This document shows, in pieces, positions 35,801 through 48,400 of a stretch of DNA of 64,000 bases. The DNA is from Trematomus loennbergii (lineage: Eukaryota; Chordata; Actinopteri; Perciformes; Nototheniidae). The position numbers and the translations under genes are program-made. Positions within the stretch are counted from its first letter, which is position 1; the number at the start of each line of letters is the position of its first letter. The notes beneath the pieces are model-generated. The model saw nothing but the letters and a program-made list of their open reading frames with translations, was not told the DNA's origin and ran no database searches. The stretch covers positions 15,508,289 through 15,572,288 of the forward strand of contig JAAOOA010000027.1 in NCBI GenBank assembly GCA_012861695.1, read 5' to 3'.

Positions 35801-38112
35801 CAATGAGACATAATGAGACATAATGCGCTGTGTACCCTTTTTCTATAGAATAACCAAGGATAAGGAGCTAATCCTCTTGTGCTATGAGACTGATAGGGTT
35901 GGAGTACTTCCAGCACCTCAGGGTGCCAGATCTTTGCAAGGGAGGCTTTCTCAAAGGAGACCATGTAATCAATGACCCCCCCCCCAACCTACTATATTAG
36001 TCTTAACATAGTAGATTATAATGTCAAGTTTTGCAGTTAAATCTTGTAGTTTTTTTTAGCACTTGTCATTTCCCATTATCCCTCGCTGCCTTCAGGCCTT
36101 CCCCCTCTTGCCCCGCATTAAGATGTCAAACTGTAAAGGGGTTCTCATGTTTACTCAAACATGTTTTCCCACTTAAGAAGAAATTAAATGAACTTTTGGC
36201 CTGGACTGGCAGTGCAGTACCACTGACATGACTCATTCCTCCTTCCTCCCCAACACTCTCTTACATTGAGCAAAGGGGGAATTTCTTTGGACAAGCACAC
36301 CCTTCCTGGAGCCTTACCATAGTGTGACCATGAGAATGTTTCAGCCTGCAGGTGCCTAGGTTTATTTGTAAAGTAAAATAAAACATAAAAAATAACTAAC
36401 TTTAAACAGAAATCACCTTCATTTCCTACAGGATAAATACTACATACCACCCTGGCATGCATCGGTCTAACTGCATGCGTGTCATTTTTGAAAGTCTATG
36501 TGTTTACAGGACATAAATCTTGGCTCCATTTTACCCGTTTAATCTTGTTTTAAAGTGTAAAGTTATTTGAATTAGTAACATGTAAATGTTAAGGGTTTAA
36601 ATTAGGGATCTACTGTGAGGAATAAAATGAATATCTGCTCTCTGTATGCTTTTCTAGGTGTGTGTGTGTGCGTATGTGCGTGCGTGCGTGCGTGTGTGTG
36701 TGATCTCAGTGGCAGGCTGTGTGTAGGCAGCTGGGAGTGTGGCTGGGCTATGCGTGACTAGGAGAAATACACCTGTCTCCAAGCACAGGTACGGAGGGGG
36801 AGCCGGCACGCAGAGGCCTGCCAGACGAACAATGCTCCCTATTGTACCTGTGCTCTGACTGCAGACACTCACAGGAGAGGAAGCCCTGAGCCCAGTGTGT
36901 GTGTAGCTCTCTCTCCCTCTCTTTCACTCTCTCTCTTCTTGCTCACACACACTCACACGACATACAGAGTCAAATTATTTATAGTACACATATTGTGCTG
37001 ACCGCAGGCGCCCCGGGCTAAATCCCCAAAACTCTGCCTTTTACACGCAAGCTGCCAATCATAGCTGTGAGTGACAGATTTGACTTCCAATCAAAGAGAA
37101 GAAACAAAGTACTGAAAAAGGACACAGAGAGTGTTTGGTTTTAAGCGTTATTGGCCTATGAACACTTTGCATGAATGTCATTATTACAGTATTTTATGAA
37201 ATGCAGTGCATTATATTTCCTCAGTTAATGGCTGTTAAACAGTCAAAAAGTATAACATTTGTGTTGTTATTGTTCTGGAGAGTATTTAAAAGTTAATAAG
37301 GATAGTACTCTTCAGATATGATCAGTTTCACAGAGGTAACTAATGTACTGTAAGGTATATAATAATAAAGAGCTTTACAGTAAATATAAACCCCTGTTGT
37401 GGCTATTGTTAAGTAATCTATTATCAGTGTTACACCAGCCTAAGATTTTCCAGGCTTTTTGTTCTCGGTACAGATAAGGCAACCTTGAGATGGAGAGCCA
37501 AGATACTGTAGATGTAGAGACAGCGGGAGACAGACAGAGAAAGACACCCCAAGAGAAAGCAAGAGAAAGGTCGCCTGTCTGTAAATCACTGGGGCTCTCT
37601 GTGGCTTCCACTACAAAGGCTGAATCTCATTTTGTCTTGATTTGTTGGCTAATTATGAAGAAAAATGAAAATGGCAACCGCAGAGAGGGTCGCGGACGAG
37701 AGGGAATGCCAACATCTGCTTTCAGGAGTTTTGATGCTTGGTTGATCTTGGATAGACACAAGTACCCCTTCTGTCAAACAGGAACTCCAGCTGTTCTACA
37801 GATGGGGTCAGTTATTTGGTGTAAAATGTGTGGGCCCAAAAAAGTCAAAGCCTCTTTGATCCATTATCTAGAACTCACACAATTATTTTACACCTCTCTT
37901 ACAGGGTTACAAGGTGACTGCAGTGAGACCGCATCGTTTAGTGTGTGTTTGTGTAACACCAGCGGTATCATGAATAAGTGTGTGTGAGTGTAGGTGTGTG
38001 AGTGTGCGTGCTCACCGACTAACGCAATACAGTCTTCATAAAGGTAGTATTGTTAAGTTGCGTGCGAAGCTCATGCTTTAGGCTTTGGGTCCCCGCCCAC
38101 CCATGTAAACCA
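32861..38112. other. Non-coding, no gene seen
   Basis: Unique sequence, AT-rich at about 32900-33860 and more balanced afterwards. It holds a TAAT-core cluster (34347-34430), a GT/GCGT-rich stretch (36655-36701), and a segment at about 37000-37090 with TGACAG words (MEIS/TGIF-type). The 165-codon plus frame at 37490-37987 has no recognisable domain and is not called. No transposon ends recognised. Confidence 0.5.
34347..34430. promoter_or_regulatory. Candidate homeodomain-site cluster
   Basis: Within about 85 bp there are at least eight ATTA/TAAT cores: CATTAATCATTAATC, GAATTAAAGTATTAG, CAATTATC, GGTAATTAAG, GGTAATGATC. There is also a direct repeat of AGAGGTAAT at 11-bp spacing and a GATA-type word (CTTATCT) just after. 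Such clusters are typical of developmental enhancers, but AT-rich sequence gives these cores by chance too. Conservation was not tested. Confidence 0.3.
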
Positions 38113-38178
38113 CAGCCTTTTTTTCCTCTGCTTTTTTCCCCTTCTACACCTTCCCCTTTCTTTTTGTTACAGGTAAAC
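38113..38178 (+). other. Candidate recursive splice site (zero-length exon)
   Basis: An unusually long pyrimidine tract (about 38116-38167, mostly C/T) runs into TTACAG at 38167-38172. It is directly followed by the donor GTAAAC at 38173-38178. A strong acceptor fused to a donor with no exon between is the layout of ratchet points in very long introns. It requires a plus-strand transcript across this position, for which there is no other evidence here. Confidence 0.3.
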
Positions 38179-38593
38179 ATTTGATGTCCGCACGCAATCC
38201 CCAGAGAGTCTCCTCCCCTTGTTCTCTCCTCGGCTCCCTGGCTTCCACTCAGCGTTACTCACACTCTCTCTCACAGACACACATACACACCTCTCTCTCC
38301 AATATGCACACACAGACACGCTACCCTTCCCTCCACATTCCTCTCCTCACTGACTCAGCACCTGTTTCCTTTAGAGGTTATGAAGTTTATTTCTCTGTTG
38401 CTGAATGACCGACAGAACTTTTGATTGACTAGAAACACTTGTCCACTATCACGCTTCACTAGCATTCATCTTTCATCTACTTCTTGTGCTTGTTTATGTC
38501 TAAACAAACTTTATAGTCATGGGTCTTATTTGCACTCAAAAATTAGCTTGGCACCATTTCTTATAGCCTGGATCCCTGTGTACTTTTATTAAA

Positions 38594-38854
38594 ATGAATG
38601 CCATTATTGTGAGAAACAAAATGGTTTTATTTAATCAAATAAAAGTAACCCATGACAAAAAGATGAAACTAAAATCTAACCATACTGATGTGACGAATCT
38701 AAACCAATTACCTCCTGAACTCAGAATTGTTCTTTTAACAACAAAGCTAAAGAATAGAAAAGACAAATTAAATCAGAAATACAATCAAACAAAAATTATT
38801 TCAAGTATCCAGGCAGACAATGTATCTGCCTGGGCTTCCTCTATGCACTTATAA
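38594..38854 (+). other. Unrecognised open frame, 86 codons
   Basis: Lysine/asparagine-rich frame in AT-rich sequence, with LPPELRIVLLTTKLKNRKDK in the middle. No signal peptide, domain or flanking splice sites were identified. It is in the same region and strand as the 119-codon frame that follows 114 bases later. The two could be pieces of one decayed gene or retroelement, or simply chance frames. I assign no function. Confidence 0.15.
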
Positions 38855-38968
38855 TGAAGATGTACATTTTGTGGGCTTTAATAATTCAGAACAGTCGGAC
38901 ATTTAAAGTCGGAGTTAAAGGCTCCCTTTTTAAGAGTATGCTTTTCTGAGGGTGCTAATAGGAAAGAA

Positions 38969-39328
38969 TTGAGTAAAAAAAAAATGAATACAAATAGAAA
39001 AAGTCCATCAGAAACGCTCTGCACTCTTACACACACACAATGGTATACTAAAACATATATACTTTCTGTAAATATAATTCATAAATACAACAATCTACCT
39101 CCTTTTCTGAATGCTGCTAATTGTTTACAGTCCTATAACAACTTGAAACGGCAGTATAGAGAACAAGTTGAGACAACACCACAGGAATGTTTCACAAGTA
39201 GCCAGTTTAAGCTAATGGGAGCTAAATCAACATCAGATAAAAGCCAATTAGTTCAGAAATTGCATTTTGCCTCTGACTTCCCATATGGAATGTTCACCTG
39301 CATCGATCTAATGCCTGATCTTATGTGA
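38969..39328 (+). other. Unrecognised open frame, 119 codons
   Basis: The predicted product is polar, with a central IIHKYNNLPPFLNAANCLQ segment. That segment faintly recalls the C-terminal tail of LINE reverse transcriptases (a W/Y-N-x-LP motif followed by a LK-rich helix). The similarity is too weak for a call. No start-context or splice evidence. It may be a decayed retroelement piece or chance. Confidence 0.15.
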
Positions 39329-39969
39329 TTGGTCGATACTACTCTGACTACAAACAGAAACCACAATGCTTTCGATTGCCAAAATCTTGTACCTTTGCCT
39401 ACAGATTCTTCATTAAAAAACAGAATCTCCTTGTTTTTTAAAAGATTTTCACAATTCACTAGTACTGTGTTGTTGCTTAAAATGCAGCTTTTAAAGCGTC
39501 CAGGAAGACAAAATGTGTGAATTACATCCAAAATATTTGTTGGTGCGTGTGAATGATTGTGATCTAACAGATGTTAAACACTAAGAGGAGGTAATAAAAC
39601 AACCCCAAATTTGGTGTGAGAACTACAGCTCTGTCTTTCCAATGCCAATCTCAGTCACGCACATCCCTCAAGCTGCACTACAGCAGTTACTGCAAGACTG
39701 AGGGGAGTTCTGACTGGTTCTGACACATCAAGGGCAATCATCGTGTCCAAGCACAGAAAAAACTAACTTCTCTGCCAATGTTACCAGCACCACATATGAC
39801 TTCAATCAGAGCTAATTAATCTATGGGCAAAGATGGATTTCTTTCAGCCCGTTAACAATACAAAACACCCACTCACGGATTCATGTCAGCACAAATACTC
39901 ATGTGCTGCCTATTGACAAACCCAGACATGAGGGTTCAGTTAGGGAAATTCAGACTGCATGGTAACTAG

Positions 39970-40641
39970 GGTTGCAAAATTCCGGGAATTTTCAAAGATG
40001 GAAACTTTCCATGGGAATTAACGGGAATAAACGGGAATTTATGGGAATAAACTGGGAATTTTCAAAATTGAAGGTTGGCTCTTCATAGGGAACTTAAATA
40101 TAGTTGGGGAAAGTATATTTTAGCATAATCTTGACTAAAACAAACAGATGCCATTCAAGTAAACTTGAATATCCATGCCATAGCACACTGCTTACTGCAT
40201 GGCTATTGAGACCACACCCCCTACAGGCACTGTGCATTCCTCCATCACATGCACAGATGATTTTGAGGAGACTGGATCACACTTTTGAGCCCAAAGCACA
40301 AGACAAATGAAGCCACATATTCATTTAACATTTTGAATGGGACTTTGTGGGGATTTTTGGATGGGGGGGTGCATTTTTGTTCATTTTTTAATGAGTGGGG
40401 TTGGAGGGGGATGAGTAATATTTAATTCAACATTCCTGTTTTCGTTCTTCAATGAAACAAATAATTTTTCAATAAAATAATTAAAACTTGTTCTGTTCTA
40501 CTTAAAAAAATTGTTTTTAAATCTGTTGAAATGTCATGTTTTTTGTTTAATTTTGCATCAAATATTTCCAAAATTCCCCAGCTTAACTTCCCATGGAAAC
40601 TTTCCGGAAATTTACCGGAAAGTTTCCGCCCCTTTGCAACC
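39970..40641. mobile_element. hAT-like non-autonomous element, 672 bp
   Basis: The left end GGTTGCAAAATTCC and right end GCCCCTTTGCAACC form inverted repeats. They share GGTTGCAAA at the tip, then GGAAACTTTCC and CATGGGAA further in. The left side holds repeated GGGAATAAACGGGAAT-type units and the right side TTTCCGGAAA-type units. These would be subterminal binding motifs. A centre of simple AT-rich sequence has no transposase. No clear 8-bp target duplication is visible. The family looks like the GGTTGCAAA MITEs common in fish. Confidence 0.75.
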
Positions 40642-40927
40642 AAACATTATTCCTGTATAATATTCATTAAGATTGAGACACATAAGCATAGATCATGGCT
40701 TTCTAAGCTCTGGCCTTCTAGTCAGAGCTGAGCATGACACCTGACATTTCCCTGTGTTTTATTTTTATATTTCTGTTGTCAATTCTTTCTTATGTTATTG
40801 TAGTGTGCTTTAGTGTACAGCACTTTGGCTCGACCAAAAATCGTTTTTAAATGTGCTCTATAAATAAAACTTGATTTGAAGCTTGAAGTTCAGCTGAGTC
40901 CTTCCTGTACTCTTTATTTAGAAAAGT
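40642..40927. other. Short unique spacer
   Basis: Sequence between two hAT-like elements; nothing recognised. A TATAAATAAAACTTGATTTGAAGC-like string near 40858-40880 resembles a retroelement or mRNA 3' end (AATAAA) but stands alone. Confidence 0.4.
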
Positions 40928-41259
40928 CATCAGACCAGAGGTCGCGCTAACCGAATATTTTCCGTCTATGACGGAATTTTTTTAACAATGACGGAAAAAT
41001 CTGAAAGCCGTCCGTCATTTTGACAGATTAGAACAAACTCAGAACAGCGCCAAAGTTTCCCCGCAGCGGGGCTCTGGTATTATGCCGTGTTATGCATGCC
41101 CGCCCAAAAGTAAATTATATCGTTTCCAAACCTAACTTTGTCGAACAGATCAACAAAAGTATTTGCTTTACGCTGTGCGCGCTCCCGCGAGCGTCCACAC
41201 CCCAGTTGACAGTTCACGAGCGTGCAGCTAAAAAGTCTAGCGCAACCTCTGCATCAGAC
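40928..41259. mobile_element. hAT-like non-autonomous element with perfect 8-bp target duplication
   Basis: The element proper is 40936-41251 (316 bp). The ends are CAGAGGTCGCGCTA and, inverted, CAGAGGTTGCGCTA, with 13 of 14 matching. Directly flanking both ends is CATCAGAC (40928-40935 and 41252-41259), an exact 8-bp target-site duplication diagnostic of the hAT superfamily. Subterminal TGACGG/CCGTCA repeats are present at about 40960-41020. There is no transposase. Confidence 0.93.
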
Positions 41260-44200
41260 TGTCCAAGAGGAGACTCCAATGCAGGCATAATAGGAATTAT
41301 TTCAATCCCTGCATTGTTGTGTCTCCTATAACAATTGTGGTCGCAGCGCTCTTTGATTAGGGGCTTTTCGCTCTCTAACCAGCCCAATTAGCAGCCCAGC
41401 TGAGGTGGAGTGTATTATTAAAATACAAACTGTTACTGTACTAGCCCCCATTGGTAAGGCTATGTTAAATGAATATTAGATTTGTTGCGCCTACAACAAG
41501 TTACCTATTGTTGTGTTGGGCTTCTGCTGCTCTGGAAAAGCCATTCAAACAAGATAATCTGTCTACGTCTCGTCGTTGCAGCGCACCGTTTCCCTGTACA
41601 CGGACGAAGTGCTGAGACAAAGGGACTGTTTGATTGGGAATATGAAGCAATTGGTGCGTGAGTACAAAAGGGATACTTTTACAGCCTCCATTGTTTGTCA
41701 TTGGACTCCTTGATACAGGCACACTGATCCCATTACAGAGACTCAATTTCACTTATTTTAATACCTCACATTTTCTGGTATTTACATTTTGTAATATCTA
41801 CCCCCATTTCGCTGTTATTCTGTCTCTATTGTTTCATGCTCAGTTAATCTCTTTTCACCTTCCCCTTTGGAACAATTGCTTTTGTCCACTTAAGGGAAGT
41901 CCTGGATATAAGGTGGGACAGTTGGGCTGTGAATGAGCTGCATTGTCCTTCCTTACACTCCAAGGTGTACATGAACAACGTGGCGATGTAGCGATGAAAT
42001 ACGTTCACTCTGTAAATACGTTCTCTCTGAAAAGGTCTACCACATGGCTGCTAAAGGAACCATTGTTCATGACCCGGATTAAGTGGTAAACAAACATGTG
42101 TACATTATTAGAAGGATGACAGTGTTGTATGATGAAGTAAATTGTTTGTTTGCACTTTATAAGTAATTAGTAGTGGTTTTATCTTTTTTAGAAGCAGATA
42201 TTACTGGTTTGCTCCAACACTCTTACACAATGGCTTTGTTTTGACACTCTTACCATAACATGTTATCAGTAGAAAATGTCACCGCAGACAGAAACAGACA
42301 AGTTTGGGGGGGGGGGGGGGTGTTGCAGTGCATAGTGTGTGTGTCACTTTCTCTCCATGCTAGGCTGCTGTTTGTAAACAGTACAGCCCACACTCCAGCC
42401 AGCTAATGACAGGGTTGAGCTGGGATACAATGGTGGCTTCCAGGCACGCTCTAAAGAGAAAAGAGCAACACTGACAAAGCAGCTTTGAAATGAAAACAAG
42501 AAGTTCATAAGCTACAATCAAGTAAACATTATAGCTGTCTATTTCACGTTGGATGTATTGGGGACAGTTGATGAACGTTCCTTCACACATGCTATGCAGT
42601 CGATGGGCCAGTTGGTAGTTGGATTTACTTAATCTGAATAAACCAAAACATTTTCTTGTCATTGCAAGAAATGAAAGAAATCCTTCCTCTACATTTATGA
42701 CTCATTTAGTTTTGTTTATAGTAGCTCTAACAGCAGTGCGCTAGAGTTCAAGAACTCAATGATATTTCTAGATGAGCTAATTCAGCAGGATCATCAACAG
42801 GAAATACTCTTATAACTATCAGGAATCTTAAAACTGTTCAACCCACCCACAAGGCCAGAGTGTTGGTATTTGGTTTGCGGTTTGTTTGTATGCATTAATT
42901 GCTAACACAATTCACTTGTGCGTTTGCGCAACATCATACTAGAGGGATGCCCTTTTTGTTTCCGTGCAATGAAAAAACAACCACACCCCAGGTAACACCT
43001 CTAACAACCACTTCAAAGGAACAATAAAGAGATTATCTGACAGGAAAATCCAGTATGTTTAGCACTGACACGTACAGTATATCGTCACTAATGCCCTCGT
43101 ACCTGGCATTACATTGAGATCACACTTCACAATATGTTGTTTGTAGCAGGTCAAAAGAACTGGTCAAGAAAAAGGATTGTATGTGTGAATACCAAGCCAT
43201 GGAGCCTCCCTTTGATGTGTGAGAATGGTATGCTGAGGTCTAACTTCTCTTGCTGACGCTGACTCACTCAACTTGGAGCTAGCGTGACAGACGAGGCAGG
43301 TTAATGTGTTCCCCTTCGAGAAAAAACACAATGAAATACGACTGCCTGACTGTTGCCTTAAGGCTGAGGAGATGAAACGCGATGGAAAGATACTTCCCTG
43401 TAACATTTGGGGAGTTTTATTAGCGAGTCCTTTGCATAAAAAGAGTAGTAATTACATATGTCGTCTTTGTATTTAAGAAGTAAGAGAAATTACTGTGATG
43501 TACCACATTTTTGTACGCACATTATGGCCCATTTTAGAAAAGTATCATTACAAGCATTTGAATCCTCAAGTGAATGTAAATCTATTTTGCCCATGGGAAG
43601 ATGCAATACGCTGAGCTCTGTTAAAAAAAGCCCTACGAGTGTCTTTATGTCCCCACTAACTCCACATCATATGAGTATTCAGGTCCTTACTGGATACAAG
43701 CCTGATGTTGGTTTTGGGTTGCTGTTATTCATGAGAACACAAGCTAAAAAGATACAAATATTTTTAAAAGATAAATCTGAAGTGAAAGAATGACGGAACA
43801 GCGCATGACATGTCTGACGCTTAAGACAAACAGCAGTCTAAGTCAACCTTAGCCCTGGATCTGTACACGCATACACTCACAACACTCATCAAACTCTTCT
43901 GTTCAAGTTTCTCAGACAGCTGTCAAAGCTATGGAAAGAAAAACACATTAAGGGAAATATTGTCCGATTGAACAACAGTGCTAAAAGTGTTCACTTAAAG
44001 CAAATGATTTAATCTATGGATTCTTTAAGATGAATGTAATGCGACATGCAACACCAAAACAAAAGTCCAACAAGCTCAAAGAAGGTGCTCTTTGCTAGGG
44101 AACACAAAAGCGTGAAGAAAAAGGCACTCTGGCAAAGAAGTTAAAATGCCTTTATTAAAAAGCCATTTCATGGTGAAAATATGAAAACAGACAATTCTTG

Positions 44201-45266
44201 CACAGGGTAAAATAGAGATGGGTTAAAAACGGTTCTATGTTTTTAATTCCACCATAAAATGCCATCTGATGTAAGACTTTACAACATATTTCACATCATC
44301 TGCAATAGGCCCAGAGCACATTACTGTGCACCCGTATAGCTGGACGATGTGGGTTTGTGTAAAAAAGCAAAACATAAAGAGTGGAAAGCTTTTCAGAACC
44401 ATATCAGCATTATAATCACTTACTGTTTATTTAGTAAGAGGTGTAAACCGTGCATAGTTCCTGTGGTTGGATCACTGCATGCGTGGGGAACTCTTTAGGG
44501 AAAGCATGGTGGTCCTGCTAGATTGAAGCGAAGGGGCTATAGAGGATCTGAGGGCAAAGGAAGTGGGTAAGTTAAGTAGTATGTGGTGGTGGTTTGTAGA
44601 GTTTGGATGATTTGTTCTAAGGGGGCAAAGTATGTGTGTGTTTTGGAGTGGTTGATGAGGGCTGAATGGGGCACTTGTTAAAAAGGAGATTTTGCAATAC
44701 AACCACTGCTGGTGGCCCCTTCCTTTTTTATTATTGTGCATAGTATCTCTTCTCACAGGAAAGCAGAAACCAGGGGGACCAGGTTTAGAAAAAAGGCTTG
44801 TGATAAGATAACAAAGAAAGATCCAGCCTGTTCCTGAAAAATAGTAAGCCCACCCTAAAGACAATACACTCATAGTGGAGCACACACAAAAGGAGTTTCA
44901 ACACAGCTTAGTTTGAACTCGTTCTCATCTCTTTCCATTGACTGACATTTATAGCACCAACAATAGACTGTTAACCTCACAGTAGCTCTTTATGATAGAG
45001 AAGGATCTGGGTTTTATTACAGGTAACTGTTGAAATGACTACCCATTCTTCTCCCCAGCGCTGCGATGTGTGATTTCCGCCTGAGACACAAAGTCCAGAG
45101 TCTGCTTCCAACACACTGAGGATGACGGAGGAGATTTGTTCACCCACTGAACACCTGATAGAGCTGCTTGCCAGGACAACACAACAGTCAGGTGACCCAC
45201 GGTTTCTCTGGTTAAAGTGTCATCCAGGAGACTGACAAAGGCAGTAAAACAAGAAGACACACTGAT
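41260..45266. other. Non-coding, no gene seen
   Basis: Unique sequence. A short block at about 41340-41420 with CTTTGATTAGGGGC and CCCAATTAGC looks regulatory, untested. A G15 run lies at 42306-42320. The rest has no recognised exon, RNA or element. Open frames of 100-137 codons at 42360-42662, 43458-43793 and 44472-44885 lack domains. Confidence 0.5.
42306..42320. repeat. Poly-G run (G15)
   Basis: Fifteen consecutive G; the length is uncertain, as for any long homopolymer. Confidence 0.9.
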
Positions 45267-45463
45267 TTTTTATTACATTACATTACATGTCACTTGTTAG
45301 ACGCTTTTATCCAAAGCGACTTACATACTCAATACTGTGGGCAATCCCCACAGGAGCAATTTGGGGTGAAGTGTCTTGCCCAGGGACACAACGACATGCT
45401 GACTGCAGTGGGGTTTGACCCCCTGATCCGAACACCAACGCACAACCCACTGCACCACACCCC
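45267..45463 (-). mobile_element. V-SINE (tRNA-derived), minus strand
   Basis: Read on the minus strand, a tRNA-like head carries an A-box-like TGGTGCAGTGGGTTG (45457-45443) and a B-box-like GGTCAAACCCC (45420-45410). The conserved central words GTGTCCCTGGGCAAGACAC and CTTCACCCC follow (45389-45363). The tail contains GTAAGTCGCTTTGGATAAAA and GCGTCT and ends in ATGTAATGTAATG repeats. This order is that of the V-SINE superfamily of fish, which share a 3' tail with a LINE partner. The copy is nearly complete and its B box is degenerate. Confidence 0.85.
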
Positions 45464-48400
45464 TCCGTTTTGATCTAGACTGTGAACAACTGTTTTTGTT
45501 GGCTGAGGAAAAGAAAAACCTTCAGTTATTGCTTCAACATTAATAAGGCACATTGTGTCCTTGGATATAATTGCATGTACTTTTGCTTTAGGTGTTTTCT
45601 TGTTGTCAACACTATGATTAGGCTACATAGTTGCAAATGGATTTATCAAACTCAAATATCAACAGCAGTGTACTGAATAATGTACTTGCATGTATAGAAC
45701 TATACTATATATTTGTTTTCCCTCACAGAAGGTGATGCAGGTGTTGTTGATTAGATGATTTACAATTAGACACTGGTAATAGTGACAAAGTATAATAAAA
45801 TATAGACCCTAAAACAGTCATTTTATAAAGATTTGTCAAAAGAAAAGCACATACATAAATCACTTTGACTTTATGCAGCATGCATGCAAACAATACCGGA
45901 TGTGTAAGTGGTTTTAAGAGGAACAACTGACACAAGTCAGTGTGAGAAGGCGAAATAGAGGAGTGTGTGCTAAACTGCATACCTGTGTGTGTCTACATGC
46001 ATGCATAATTTAGCCTATACAGTAGGTGTGATGTGTGAAGCTGCATCCAGAGCCATTCCTTTGTTGCGTGGAGCAGCGTTGCCCCGAGGGCTGAAGCAGC
46101 GTGAGTGTAAACTACGTGGTGCTCTGGAAACAAGAAAAGCGGCTCTGTTTTTGGCTGTCTTGGCTTTGTATGAGCGCTTGCTGGCACGCAGTCAAGATCC
46201 TGCCCCTAGAGAGGGAAGATTAATGACAGCTAGTCACGGAAAGGCTTTACAGCAGCAGAGAGCAAAAGAGAGAAATAGATGGAGAGGAGGGAGGGAGGGA
46301 GGGAGGGGGGGAAACAAAGGTGAGAAACTGTTGTGTTTAAATGATAAACGTAGTTATGAGTAAAAGGTGTGTGACTGAGTGTTGGTGTCATCTCAGAGCC
46401 CAAACACAGATCTAACAGGTTAATACAATCCTCATAATCATTCATAATAGTCGTAAAAACATAGTGAATACAGTGAGTTGATGCATTCGTACTTGGATGT
46501 CATAATACTAATCCAGCCAATGTCCGCATGACAGCTCTGACAGCCTTACAACTGACAATTTAACTCACAACACCTCACCCTTCTGTTCGCCTGAGAAAAT
46601 GCTCCATCTACTCAACACCTCTGCTAAATCCTGAGGAGGGTGAGAAATGGCTAAAATTACACAGATTTGTTTGGTTACAGTCTAGACATTACACAGATCC
46701 CCTGTCTTGTGATGACACCTGAACAGACAGTGTAGTGAACCCTCATCAAGCACATTGTTTTTCCTCACCAAGTGGGCCGTTTCTTACTCAGGGTTCCTCG
46801 TAAACAAAACCAAGGGTGGACATTTTTTACTATGTGAAACAATTTTTTGCTAGGATTATATGCGCTGTAAAAGTTATCAAGATTTGCAAGTGTTATTATT
46901 AAGTTATGTTTCTTCAGCGGGAAAATTGAGGATTGGTAGACAGAGCAAAGTGAACAAAGAAAAACTTGCGCAGAGATTTTTTAGGGAAAAGACTCACAAG
47001 TGATGAATGAGGGAAGAGCTCAGAGGAGAATGCTGTGCCACTATAGTTGACCTCTTCCCCGTCTCTTAGCCCAAACCCCAAAACAAAGTCTCGGGCTTCA
47101 GGGCAGACACAGGTCATGGTGACCTCACTTTCCTCATCTCTTCTTTCATTCCCTGACCACACAGCCTATGACCTCACTCCTTATGCAGTCCCTAGCAGTC
47201 TTTGTATCACAGATGAAAAATGATCATGAGCCAAGTTGAGACATTGAGAGCGAGTAAGAAAACATGAGTGTTTCATTTTCAAGCTGTTTACTTCGTTGTG
47301 GAGACATGCTGGATGACTCCATCATAATGCTGGTAAACTGCTCCATTTCTTGGTGCCAGGCACTTTTGACCACAAGAATGCAAGGAAAGTAATTCAGTAA
47401 AAACAAAATTCATCAAGTGTTGAAATATAAAACTAAGGGGCTGTATTCATCTCAAGCTTTCTGGGAAAAACATTTATATTGGACAGTTCTGCAGTACACA
47501 ATGTATCTGCACTGCCAAACTTCTGTGACTATTCGGGGAGTAGTGACCTGAAAATAACGTTTTGGAGGGAGCACGAGATGGCTTTGTGGTCCAATTCAAA
47601 CTAAAGTAATTCCCCAGCAGTACACAATACAGTAGGTTTAACAGTAACTTTCCAGCACACCTCTCAATCCACAACACTTCTTAAAAGGTTTTAATCTTTT
47701 AACCATCAAAACTTGGTTAAAGGTCTTGGGGAAGACGACATTTATTTAAAAAAAAAGTTACATAAGCCTTTTGTGGTTCCAGAGAGAACCGGGCAACGTA
47801 TATAGCATTGCCTCAAGTGATCCTTTTGAGGCAACAATGCACCTTTTTAACTTAATATGGACAAAAATGTTGGCAAACAAATCCTTATTCAACACAAAGC
47901 TAAAGTATAATCCATGTGGAGTTATGTTTCTGGCAACCTGATGCATTTAAGTCAACTATTCACTTTTCGTGCACTGTTTTTGGTCTTCAGCAGCTCCTGA
48001 GGGAAATGTCCTTCTCTTTATCTACTAAATGCTCCACTTTGCTCACCAGCTAGTCAGTAACCGCATTCTGTCTGGATTTTCTAAACTAAAAACAGCTGTC
48101 TGCTGTTGCTTAAAACAATGCCATGAGAGCAGTAAGAGTGAACCAAAGCTTGTAAAGCTTGTATAGTTCTCTGTGGTTCATCACTTTAAAAGACCCCTTA
48201 AACATGTTCACGTTGGTTATACATTGTCATGGTACTTCATTATAAAAATGTGTGGACCGTTTAAATTATTTAGATAAGTTTGGGGGCTTTCAGGATTTCA
48301 AATGTCTAGTGAGCATTTTGATGTATTTTCTATATGTCCAAACATATAATAACTTATTCTAAAATTCTGCCATCACCACATTAGGAGTGCGGTTCAACAA

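Larger units (their letters stand above)
38179..39969. other. Non-coding, with two unexplained plus-strand open frames
   Basis: Just after the splice-like site is a CT/CA-rich stretch (38200-38345). From about 38580 to 39540 the sequence is AT-rich and has two plus-strand open frames of 86 and 119 codons, listed separately. A GC-balanced stretch follows at about 39610-39830. No known element ends recognised. Confidence 0.5.

Noticed and set aside
37490..37987. 165-codon plus-strand open frame
   Set aside because: Composition and lack of any motif suggest chance; it runs into a GT-rich stretch at its end.
44472..44885. 137-codon minus-strand open frame
   Set aside because: No domain and rich in low-complexity Ser/Pro/His; no splice support.
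45004..45024. TTATTACAG directly followed by GTAACT as a second recursive splice site
   Set aside because: The pyrimidine tract is too weak compared with the site at 38172.
45410..45463. tRNA-like A and B boxes
   Set aside because: They belong to the V-SINE head; the cloverleaf is not complete and no isolated tRNA gene is present.
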